9,766 nucleotides of DNA from Acidobacteriaceae bacterium (GTDB taxonomy: Bacteria > Acidobacteriota > Terriglobia > Terriglobales > Acidobacteriaceae). The notes beneath the pieces were generated by a model, which was not told where the DNA came from, searched no databases, and saw only the letters and a list, made by a program, of their open reading frames with translations. The position numbers and the translations under genes were made by a program. Below, piece after piece: positions 1-5,495 of the stretch (positions are counted from its first letter, which is position 1; each line of letters begins with the position of its first letter). The stretch covers positions 1 through 9,766 of the forward strand of contig PLSH01000398.1 of NCBI GenBank assembly GCA_003165095.1, written 5' to 3'.

Positions 1-34
1 CTTTTCGCAGGCAGCGCGAAAAGGATGGGGCGCC
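1..34. repeat. REP-like hairpin repeat, cut by the window start
   Basis: Positions 1-8 (CTTTTCGC) and 16-23 (GCGAAAAG) are perfect 8-base inverted arms around a 7-base loop. They are followed by ATGGGGC (25-31). The same ATGGGGC motif follows a different hairpin in the 4539-4584 repeat, which suggests one repeat style with variable stems. The element probably begins before the window, because the left arm starts at base 1. It lies just beyond the 3' end of the ompH-like gene, so it could also affect termination or mRNA stability. Assignment to a repeat family is inference; only the inverted arms and the shared motif are seen directly. Confidence 0.45.
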
Positions 35-73
35 GTCATTTTATGGGTGGGCCGAAAGTGGGCCAGGCGCCCC
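27..73 (-). terminator. Possible terminator-like long stem after ompH
   Basis: GGGGCGCC (27-34) and GGCGCCCC (66-73) are perfect 8-base complementary arms that start 4 bases past the ompH stop codon on the minus strand. After the distal arm the minus strand reads ATCCTTTTC, a short weak U-tract. The 31-base interior contains a direct repeat of GTGGGCC. The loop is long and the T-run poor, so this is only a candidate intrinsic terminator or 3'-end stabilising stem. Confidence 0.3.
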
Positions 74-76
74 CAA

Positions 77-727
77 TCAGTGCGTGGGGGAGGGCTGGGG
101 CGCTTCGGGCGTCGACTGAACGGCCGGAGGTGGAGCGGGCACGCCGGACTTGGCGTTATAGGCGTCGATGACCTGCCTGGTGATGTTGTTGTTTTCGGTG
201 GCGTAGAGCACGATTGGAGATTGCTGATCGCTGGCATCGAGCACCAGGGTATAGCCCTGCGCCTGCGCGTAGTCGGTCATGACCGCGCCCACCTTTGAGG
301 CGATGCGATTGATCATCACCTGCATGTCAGCCTGGAAGTCGGTCTGCGCGTCCTGGGTTTCGCGATCGAGCTGTTTCTTCTTTTCGTCGAGGGCATGCGC
401 GCGAGTGGCGCGCTCGGCGTCAGTCAGGCTTGCGCCTTTGTTCTGCAATTCCTTGGTCAATGAATCGACCTCATCGCTGAGGGTCTTGAGCTGTTGGCGA
501 CGGGGATCGTACTTCTTTTGCAGGTCGGCAAAGTCGCGCTGAAATTCATTGGTCTGGCCCACCGCGGCCTGGAAGGCGATGACCGCGACCCTGAGGGGTC
601 CGGCCGGGGCCGATGGTTCATGCTTTGGAGCGGCGGGAGTTTGTGCGGCGGGAGCGGCAGCAGTTTGTGCGACGGCGATAGCAGATCCCAGGACGAGCAA
701 AATAACAACTAAAGGCACGCGCTTCAT
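77..727 (-). CDS. skp: OmpH/Skp-family periplasmic chaperone
   Basis: Predicted 216-residue exported chaperone of the OmpH/Skp family, which holds unfolded outer-membrane proteins in the periplasm and hands them to the BAM complex. Residues 1-20 form a signal peptide (MKR, then a hydrophobic core, cleavage after AVA). Residues about 21-45 are an Ala/Pro-rich linker. The OmpH domain spans about 46-195: a first strand (VAVIAFQAAV), then two long charged helices that would form the coiled-coil tentacle (Lys/Gln/Glu/Asp-rich, about 60-150), then the closing strand around YTLVLDAS. The tail (about 196-216) is Pro-rich. The start is the ATG at 727, because AAGGAG (745-740 on this strand) lies 12 bases upstream; an in-frame TTG at 736 sits only 3 bases from that SD. 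It lies downstream of bamA on the same strand, the classic bamA-skp neighbourhood. The family call is confident; one-to-one equivalence with E. coli Skp is inferred. Confidence 0.88.
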   Translation of the reverse strand: MKRVPLVVILLVLGSAIAVAQTAAAPAAQTPAAPKHEPSAPAGPLRVAVIAFQAAVGQTNEFQRDFADLQKKYDPRRQQLKTLSDEVDSLTKELQNKGASLTDAERATRAHALDEKKKQLDRETQDAQTDFQADMQVMINRIASKVGAVMTDYAQAQGYTLVLDASDQQSPIVLYATENNNITRQVIDAYNAKSGVPAPPPAVQSTPEAPQPSPTH

Positions 728-738
728 GCGAATCAAAG

Positions 739-751
739 ACTCCTTCGGAGT
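739..751 (-). promoter_or_regulatory. Shine-Dalgarno of ompH inside a small hairpin
   Basis: On the minus strand ACTCC (751-747), GAA (746-744) and GGAGT (743-739) form a 5-base-pair stem with a triloop. The right arm and loop contain the AAGGAG ribosome-binding site of the ompH-like gene. If the hairpin forms in the mRNA it would partly hide the SD. The stem is short, so a regulatory effect is speculative; the SD itself is well supported. Confidence 0.4.
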
Positions 752-892
752 TCCTGAGGAGCGAGCTTACCGGACAGAACGATCCCGCGGCAAATCCTCT
801 TCGAAGATCATTCGGCTTCTCGCGGAGGCCCCGTGCGGGCTGCGCGCAAACAAGCGGCGAGGCCAGCAAAATCATCGCCAGGAACTAGGTGA

Positions 893-898
893 ATTATA
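893..898 (-). promoter_or_regulatory. Candidate -10 box for ompH
   Basis: Minus-strand TATAAT is a perfect sigma70 -10 hexamer, about 166 bases upstream of the ompH ATG. No convincing TTGACA-like -35 is seen 16-18 bases further upstream, so support is limited to the -10 and its placement between the bamA terminator-like hairpin and ompH. If real, the leader would be about 155-160 bases. Confidence 0.35.
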
Positions 899-970
899 CG
901 GCATCTTTTGGAAGCGGTTTGCCGCAGCTCCAGGCGGGTGGTGTCCTAGATTGCAGTGAGGGTTCCCTCA

Positions 971-1024
971 GGGGCTAAAGCCCACACATTTTGCGGGCCG
1001 TAGCGGCACGACTGAAGTCGTGCC
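971..1024. repeat. REP-like double hairpin
   Basis: Two perfect inverted repeats lie close together. GGGCT (972-976) and AGCCC (979-983) flank AA. GGCACGACT (1005-1013) and AGTCGTGCC (1016-1024) flank GA. A paired short-stem plus long-stem layout in an intergenic region is typical of repetitive extragenic palindromes. From memory, near-identical units (GGGCTAAAGCCC followed by a GGCACG..CGTGCC palindrome) recur in acidobacterial genomes, but I could not search for copies. It sits between bamA and ompH and might limit read-through or stabilise mRNA ends. Confidence 0.6.
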
Positions 1025-1111
1025 CTTTCAAAGCAATGCCAAATCAGGACACTGTCCGCGGTTGATCGCGAAGTGATGAAGGTCCCCGATACGTTTCAGC
1101 TCAGAAACGGA

Positions 1112-1140
1112 AGAGCCGCACTTCAAAGAAGGGCGGCTCT
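1112..1140 (-). terminator. Intrinsic-terminator-like hairpin after bamA
   Basis: AGAGCCGC (1112-1119) and GCGGCTCT (1133-1140) are perfect 8-base arms, with further TTC/GAA pairing inside (1122-1124 with 1128-1130). The hairpin begins 28 bases past the bamA stop on the minus strand. The distal arm is followed there by TCCGTTTCT, a weak U-tract. It is the best terminator candidate in the window and suggests bamA transcription ends before ompH. Confidence 0.6.
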
Positions 1141-1168
1141 CATAAATCTGCAATTGCGGAATTCAGCC

Positions 1169-4021
1169 TTAGAAGGTAGTGGAGATGGTGAGGCGGAAGG
1201 TCTTGCGTGGTTCGCGGAAGATGTAGCGGGCTCCGTAGGCCTCCATGGCTTCGCCGTAGGTGTAGTCGCCCGCGCCGCCCGGCGGGAACATGGCGCGGGT
1301 AATCAGCTCAGCCGTGCAGCTACCCTGTTTGCCGCCGATGAAGACATCGTTGCAATAGGGGGTTTCATAAAGGCGCAGCGGATTCCATGCGTAGTAGAGG
1401 CGGAAAGGCGCATTGACAATGGGCATGAGGACGGACATCTCAGCGCCGGTGGACATGCGGGGAACGAAGTTGGTGCCCGATACGGGGCGGATATTCTGCT
1501 TGAAGCCAACCTCGGAACCGGGAATGCCGCCCTGGCAGGAGCCGTTGTTATAGACCGGGCAGCCATAGAGCGGCGCGGTGAGAGAGGCGAATCCCTCGGG
1601 GCTCTGCTTCAACTGGCCGTGATTGGTGGCTGCGTCGATGCTGAAGTCGTCGAAGAACGCGAAGGTGAACGGGCCGACGACGGGAATCCGGTACTCGGCA
1701 TTGGTGGTAAGGTTGGCATCGCCGCCGATGGAAGCCACGCCGTAGATGGGCAGCGGAACCTGGATGCACTGGTTGTCCTGGGGATTGGTGGGATCGCGGG
1801 GGACGCAACTGCCGTCAGGATTGGTGAGCTGGAAGTTGACGCGGGTGGGCACGTAGCCGTAGGGTGTGGCGCCGCGGACATCGAAGCCGCGGATTTCGTT
1901 TTCGCCGCCGGCGTAGAAGCGATTGTTGGGAGGAGCGACATCGCCGCCGAAGCCCTGCACATAGCCCAACTGCGCGCGCAGGCCGAGTACGTTGCGTCCG
2001 GTCTGCATGGGAATGAGGTAGTGCATGGGAATGAAACGCTTGTAAGCCACGATGGGCTCGATGTAGCGCACATTGCCCCACAGGCCCGAGGTCTGGAAGG
2101 CTACCGAGTATTCCTTGCCGTCGTGCGGGCGGACGGGGTTGCTGACGGTGTTGTAGATGTAGCTGAGGGAGACGTAGCTGTTGATGATGCCGGCCAGGGC
2201 ATTCGAACCCTGGATTCCGGAGCGGAACGAAATGGTCTGGAAGAAGGTCTGCGAGGCGGTGCTGAAGGCCGTGATCGTGGACCGCGACCATGAATAGGTA
2301 AAGCCGACGCGTTGGAAGGCATGGCGCTTCAACGGATAGCTGACGGAGAAGTTCATGCCGTCAGAGTCCTGGTTGTAATTCTGGGTGAGCGATTTCTCGG
2401 CAGCCGACAGGTTTACGGAGGCGCCGGTGGTGGCCTGGTAGTTCTTGGCGGCGTTGTAATCCTGTTTCTGGTTGAAGATCTGGAATCCGAGGTTTATGGG
2501 ACGGTTCTTGATGTAGGGCTGGGTAAACCCGAACGTGAACTGGCGGCTGATGCTGCCCAGGTTTGCCTGCACGCTCAAAGTTTCGCCGAGGCCGAGGAAG
2601 TTGTTGGTTTGATAGTTGACGCCGATGAATGCGCCGGAAAGGCCGCTGATGCCGCCGTTCATGCCGATCGAGTTCTTGCCCTTTTCCTTCACCTTGAGCA
2701 GCAGTTCGACGGTTCCGGCATCCGGATCCTGGTGGGCTTCAGAGTCCTGATCGACCTTGAGGGGATCGAAATACTCGAGCTGGTTGAGGCGGAGCAGGCT
2801 GAACTCCCATAACTGGGAGTTGTAAACGGAGCCTTCATCGAGCATCAGCTCGCGGCGGATGACGCGGTCGCGGGTGATGGTGTTGCCTTCGAACTCGATG
2901 CGCGAAACGTAGAACTGCTTGCCCTCGTCGATGTCGATGTCGAGCGACACAGTTTTGCTCTTTTCGTCGGGGACGAGCTTGGGGATGGCGCCAAAGTTGA
3001 TGTAGCCCAGGCTTCCGTAGGCCTTCTTGAGGTTCTCAAGGCCTTTGCTGACCATGGTGGCGTTGAACCAGTCGCCATCCTTGATGGGGAAGGTGGCGCG
3101 CAGGGCTTTTACGTTATTGATCTGCTTGTTTCCGGTGAAGGTGATGGAGCCGAGCCTGAAGCGGCCGCCCTCTTCGATGGGCAGCAGGATGTCAATGCGT
3201 TTGCCCTTGTTGGGACGGAAGGTGAACCAATTGAGGCCGCCCTCATCTCTGATCTGGGTCTTGGGTTCTTCAACAGCGGCGTTGGCATAGCCCTTGTCGC
3301 GGTAGGCCTGGCGCACGCGCTCGGTGTCTTCCTCGAGCTTGGAGGAGTCGTAGGTTTGCGGGAAGATGTCCTCAAGGACGATGGAGTAAGGAATGCCGAT
3401 GGGCTTGAGGTTCTTCATGGAACGGCGCAGGTAGAGGGCGTTGAGATGGGTGTTGCCGGTAAACTGGATCCTGCCCACCTTTACCACCGGGCCTTCCTTG
3501 ATGTTGAAGTTCACCTGGACGGAGGCGGGAGGGATGTTCTTGACTTCAGTCTTGATGGTGGCAAACTGGTGGCCGTGCTCGGCCAGCATCTCCTTGATGA
3601 CGGCCTCGGCGCGCTTGATCCGGGTGGGATCGTACTGGCTCTCGACCGACAGGCCGACTTTTTCTTTTTTGAAACGGTCAAGGATGTCGGACTGGGTGAT
3701 GGAATTCAGGCCCTTGTAGTTAATCTCGCGGATATTTGGCTTCTCCACGACAAAAATGTTGAGGATAAGGCCTTTCTCGGTGTCCTCGCGTTCGATGCGG
3801 AGGTTTTCGAAGTAGCCGGTGTTCCACAGTGAATTGAAGTCGCGCTCGACGGCGATGGGGTCGTAAGCATCGCCGGGATGTGTAAACAGCCGTGCCAGGA
3901 TGGTCTCGCGGGGAATGCGGCGGTTGCCGATGACGCGGATCTGGTCAATGGTCTGGGGCGTCTGGGCGAGGGCCGCTCCGGCGGCCGCTACCAGGGCCAC
4001 AACGAGCAGCACGCGCGCCAT
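1169..4021 (-). CDS. bamA: Outer membrane protein assembly factor BamA (Omp85)
   Basis: BamA is the outer-membrane barrel that folds and inserts other beta-barrel proteins. From the ATG at 4021 it has 950 residues, longer than E. coli BamA (about 810). Residues 1-19 are a signal peptide (MAR, hydrophobic core, cleavage ALA|Q). Five POTRA domains follow at roughly 24-95, 96-178, 179-285, 286-368 and 369-447, each with the recurring 'f.GN..i' type strand (IRVIGNRRI, IQFTGNTHL, ITFTGNKQI, IEFEGNTIT). The barrel spans about 448-950, with the Omp85 loop-6 RGF motif at 711-713 and a C-terminal strand ending in Phe. Three cysteine pairs (739/752, 821/829, 890/902) fall in predicted loops. The start is uncertain: the frame stays open to 4381, with alternatives at GTG 4063 (VKIKHSS.., AGGG 10 bases upstream; 964 residues) and ATG 4168 (999 residues). 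I took the start giving a compact signal peptide; none has a strong SD. The ompH neighbour fits the role. Confidence 0.95.
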   Translation of the reverse strand: MARVLLVVALVAAAGAALAQTPQTIDQIRVIGNRRIPRETILARLFTHPGDAYDPIAVERDFNSLWNTGYFENLRIEREDTEKGLILNIFVVEKPNIREINYKGLNSITQSDILDRFKKEKVGLSVESQYDPTRIKRAEAVIKEMLAEHGHQFATIKTEVKNIPPASVQVNFNIKEGPVVKVGRIQFTGNTHLNALYLRRSMKNLKPIGIPYSIVLEDIFPQTYDSSKLEEDTERVRQAYRDKGYANAAVEEPKTQIRDEGGLNWFTFRPNKGKRIDILLPIEEGGRFRLGSITFTGNKQINNVKALRATFPIKDGDWFNATMVSKGLENLKKAYGSLGYINFGAIPKLVPDEKSKTVSLDIDIDEGKQFYVSRIEFEGNTITRDRVIRRELMLDEGSVYNSQLWEFSLLRLNQLEYFDPLKVDQDSEAHQDPDAGTVELLLKVKEKGKNSIGMNGGISGLSGAFIGVNYQTNNFLGLGETLSVQANLGSISRQFTFGFTQPYIKNRPINLGFQIFNQKQDYNAAKNYQATTGASVNLSAAEKSLTQNYNQDSDGMNFSVSYPLKRHAFQRVGFTYSWSRSTITAFSTASQTFFQTISFRSGIQGSNALAGIINSYVSLSYIYNTVSNPVRPHDGKEYSVAFQTSGLWGNVRYIEPIVAYKRFIPMHYLIPMQTGRNVLGLRAQLGYVQGFGGDVAPPNNRFYAGGENEIRGFDVRGATPYGYVPTRVNFQLTNPDGSCVPRDPTNPQDNQCIQVPLPIYGVASIGGDANLTTNAEYRIPVVGPFTFAFFDDFSIDAATNHGQLKQSPEGFASLTAPLYGCPVYNNGSCQGGIPGSEVGFKQNIRPVSGTNFVPRMSTGAEMSVLMPIVNAPFRLYYAWNPLRLYETPYCNDVFIGGKQGSCTAELITRAMFPPGGAGDYTYGEAMEAYGARYIFREPRKTFRLTISTTF

Positions 4022-4180
4022 CCGGCTTAGGGCGAGAGAGATGGAAGAGTGCTTGATCTTCACCGGGCTGCAGCCCTGCGACGAGCACAATTGGTTCTGG
4101 TGCGGTCCATGGTTCGGCTTCACGGGAGAAATATGCACACCCTCATTGCTCAAAATCTTGTCCTGCATCGAAGAAAGATG

Positions 4181-4210
4181 ATTATATTTGACCGCGGCCA
4201 CCCCGCCCAA
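4181..4210 (-). promoter_or_regulatory. Candidate bamA promoter
   Basis: On the minus strand TATAAT (4186-4181) is a perfect -10. A weak -35, TTGGGC (4210-4205), lies 18 bases upstream. Transcription would start near 4174, only a few bases before the ATG at 4168 but about 110-150 bases before the starts at 4063 and 4021. If this promoter is used, one of the shorter bamA starts is more natural, unless translation is nearly leaderless. The -35 is poor, so this is a candidate only. Confidence 0.4.
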
Positions 4211-4631
4211 ACCGCTGGGCTGGTATTGCCGGCTCGGAAACCGTCTCTCCCTCGGAATTTCCCTGCCGCGCCTGCCGCCTTCGGACTCGGGCCGGGCCCC
4301 AAATTGCCATCCCCGGCAGCAAAGATCTGCCGCCGTGGACCCGTTGACGAACCCAGCGGCGAAGATTTGCCCCTGGGACACTGGCTGTCAGGGCACCCTG
4401 CTCACAGTTTACCGGAACGAGGCGGGTTGCGACGCTTGTGCATTGTCTCTGCACTTGGCAGTATGGTCTTTAGACGCGCGTAAGGGGAACTGGCAACCGC
4501 TCCGGGGCGAGGAATTTGAGGGCTTCCCTAAAGGGGGTTCCCATGTCCCAAAGGCGAGACATGGGGCACCCGCAAAGATGGGGCGCGGAACACCCGACAT
4601 CTGATGGGAAGACAGGGGCGGAACAGCAGCG
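4211..4631. other. Divergent intergenic region between bamA and the peroxidase gene
   Basis: Frames crossing this stretch on both strands have no recognisable domain, and those that continue into bamA or the peroxidase are in the wrong frame or lack family similarity. It contains the REP-like repeat at 4539-4584. A TTGGCA hexamer at 4455-4460 resembles a -35, but no matching -10 follows at normal spacing, so I cannot name the promoter of the peroxidase gene. Otherwise I see nothing interpretable here. Confidence 0.5.
4539..4584. repeat. REP-like hairpin repeat with ATGGGGC motif
   Basis: CCCATGTC (4540-4547) and GACATGGG (4558-4565) are perfect 8-base arms around a 10-base loop. ATGGGGC occurs at 4561-4567 and again at 4578-4584, followed by CACC/CGCGG variants, giving a degenerate tandem look. 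The motif matches the one at 25-31. The position is about 50-90 bases before the peroxidase start codon. I infer an interspersed intergenic repeat; copies elsewhere in the genome cannot be checked here. Confidence 0.5.
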
Positions 4632-5141
4632 ATGAATGAGCCGGCGCAGTCGATTTATGAGTTTTCCGCCCCGCTTCTGGACGGGAGCACGATCAGCCTG
4701 GAGCAGTTCCGGGGACAGGTGCTGCTGATTGTAAACACGGCCAGCCAATGCGGTTTTACGCCGCAATACGCGGGCCTCGAATCGCTCTGCCGCAGTTACC
4801 GGGAACGAGGCTTCGAAGTGCTGGGCTTTCCTTCGAACCAGTTTGGCGGACAGGAACCGGGCACGGCAGCCGAGATTGGCGCGTTCTGTGAAAAGAATTA
4901 TGGGATCGACTTTCCGCTGTTCGCCAAAATCGATGTGAACGGGGCGCAAGCGCACCCGCTGTACCGGTTTCTCCGCAAGAAAAAGACGGGCTTATTCGGG
5001 TCCTTCGCGGGGGGACGGATTTGCTGGAATTTTACGAAATTTCTGGTGGATCGCGCCGGCCGGGTGGCGGAACGCTACTCGCCGTCGACCAAACCGCAGA
5101 GTTTGGCGGCAGGGATCGAGCGGCTATTGGACAGACTCTAG
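4632..5141 (+). CDS. Glutathione peroxidase family protein (Cys-type, BtuE-like)
   Basis: A 169-residue thiol peroxidase of the GPx family, which reduces hydrogen peroxide or organic and lipid hydroperoxides. Non-animal Cys-type members often use thioredoxin rather than glutathione. The three family signatures are present: NTASQCGFTPQY with the peroxidatic Cys40 (codon TGC, not the selenocysteine TGA), GFPSNQFGGQEPG with Gln74, and WNFTKFLVDRAG with Trp132-Asn133. Cys86, in the FCEKNYG segment, is a candidate resolving cysteine; this is inferred from position. There is no signal peptide, so it is probably cytoplasmic. The length is typical of bacterial GPx. The only SD-like sequence, AGGGG, is 13 bases before the ATG, but the protein begins directly before the conserved IYEFSAP segment, so the start is likely correct. 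It is divergent from bamA and 354 bases from the efflux operon, so it is probably its own transcript. Confidence 0.93.
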   Translation: MNEPAQSIYEFSAPLLDGSTISLEQFRGQVLLIVNTASQCGFTPQYAGLESLCRSYRERGFEVLGFPSNQFGGQEPGTAAEIGAFCEKNYGIDFPLFAKIDVNGAQAHPLYRFLRKKKTGLFGSFAGGRICWNFTKFLVDRAGRVAERYSPSTKPQSLAAGIERLLDRL

Positions 5142-5270
5142 AGGGGGTTATTGACGAAGGGCGGCCGCGGTTCGCATACCGGGATGCGGGGGGCGAGAAA
5201 ATGCGGCTTATGGGCCGCCGTGAGCGTCCTATAAATGTGCGGGCGGGTCTGAATTCCGCGCATGCACTTT

Positions 5271-5299
5271 TTGTCCATGCCTTTCGCGGGGCATATATT
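5271..5299 (+). promoter_or_regulatory. Candidate sigma70 promoter of the RND operon
   Basis: TTGTCC (5271-5276) and TATATT (5294-5299) are separated by an ideal 17 bases. They match the consensus hexamers at 4 and 5 of 6 positions. Transcription would begin near 5306, leaving a leader of about 190 bases before the permease ATG. That leader contains the inverted and direct repeats described separately, which would then lie downstream of the start point. This is the best-looking promoter on the plus strand. Confidence 0.5.
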
Positions 5300-5427
5300 T
5301 CGACTACCATAGTAAATTCAATTGGACCTGGACCGGTGGAATGGCAGAAGCGCAATCCGGTTCCCGAACCCGATGAGCCGGTGCGAACCGGGCCCGGTCT
5401 GGGGCTGATCCCGGCGTGAACGGGAGC

Positions 5428-5449
5428 GGTCGCGGAATTCCGGTCGCGG
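5428..5449. promoter_or_regulatory. Direct repeat around a palindrome, possible operator
   Basis: GGTCGCGG occurs twice (5428-5435 and 5442-5449), and the perfect palindrome CGGAATTCCG (5433-5442) bridges the copies. The cluster lies 46-68 bases before the permease start codon. Such symmetry can mark a repressor site, but no regulator gene is visible and chance in GC-rich DNA is possible, so this is a weak call. Confidence 0.2.
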
Positions 5450-5475
5450 CCAGCAGCACCACCAAAACACCGGCC

Positions 5476-5481
5476 GAGGAG
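5476..5481 (+). promoter_or_regulatory. Ribosome-binding site of the RND permease, long spacing
   Basis: GAGGAG is a strong anti-SD match, but it lies 14 bases before the ATG at 5496 and 17 before the adjacent in-frame ATG at 5499. The spacing is longer than the usual 5-10 bases. The upstream ATG is preferred because it is closer and no nearer SD exists. Confidence 0.5.
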
Positions 5482-5495
5482 CGAATACCAGCCCT

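Larger units (their letters stand above)
728..1168. other. Intergenic region between bamA and ompH
   Basis: This 441-base stretch has no credible gene. The open frames crossing it run into ompH in other frames and show no recognisable domain. On the minus strand, reading from bamA, it holds the terminator-like hairpin (1140-1112), the double-hairpin repeat (1024-971), a candidate -10 (898-893) and the ompH SD hairpin (751-739). I see nothing interpretable in about 752-890 or 1030-1110. Confidence 0.6.
5142..5495. other. Intergenic region upstream of the RND operon
   Basis: This 354-base stretch has no credible gene; the frame at 5021-5419 is the peroxidase gene read out of frame, running on. 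It holds nested inverted repeats: GGCGGCC (5160-5166) with GGCCGCC (5213-5219), and inside them CGCAT (5173-5177) with ATGCG (5184-5188), without a T-tract. It also holds a sigma70-like promoter (5271-5299), an inverted pair CCGGTTC (5357-5363) and GAACCGG (5385-5391), and a direct/palindromic cluster (5428-5449). No regulator gene (for example TetR or MarR type) lies between the peroxidase gene and the operon. Confidence 0.55.

Noticed and set aside
1073..2293. Long plus-strand open frame (406 codons) opposite bamA
   Set aside because: It lies fully antisense to conserved BamA barrel sequence; its translation is Gly/Ala/Val/Glu-rich with no domain, as expected from the complement of a GC-rich gene.
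3356..3832. Plus-strand open frame of 158 codons opposite the BamA POTRA region
   Set aside because: Same antisense-shadow effect; POTRA motifs on the minus strand explain the coding signal.
4022..4381. Extension of BamA to the GTG at 4381 (1070 residues)
   Set aside because: The residues before about 4168 are Arg/Gly/Pro-rich with no family similarity and would bury the signal peptide over 100 residues in; the candidate promoter also lies inside this stretch.
4470..4955. Minus-strand open frame of 161 codons overlapping the peroxidase gene
   Set aside because: The plus-strand frame carries all glutathione peroxidase signatures; the minus-strand product has no recognisable feature.
4632..5141. 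Possible selenoprotein glutathione peroxidase
   Set aside because: The catalytic codon is TGC (Cys40) with no in-frame TGA, so no selenocysteine is needed.
5160..5219. Nested inverted repeats after the peroxidase gene as an intrinsic terminator
   Set aside because: The outer loop is 46 bases and no T-tract follows the distal arm, so an intrinsic terminator is not supported.
5230..5235. TATAAA as an alternative -10 for the RND operon
   Set aside because: The only hexamer at suitable spacing (TTATGG, 5208-5213) is a poor -35; the pair at 5271-5299 is better.
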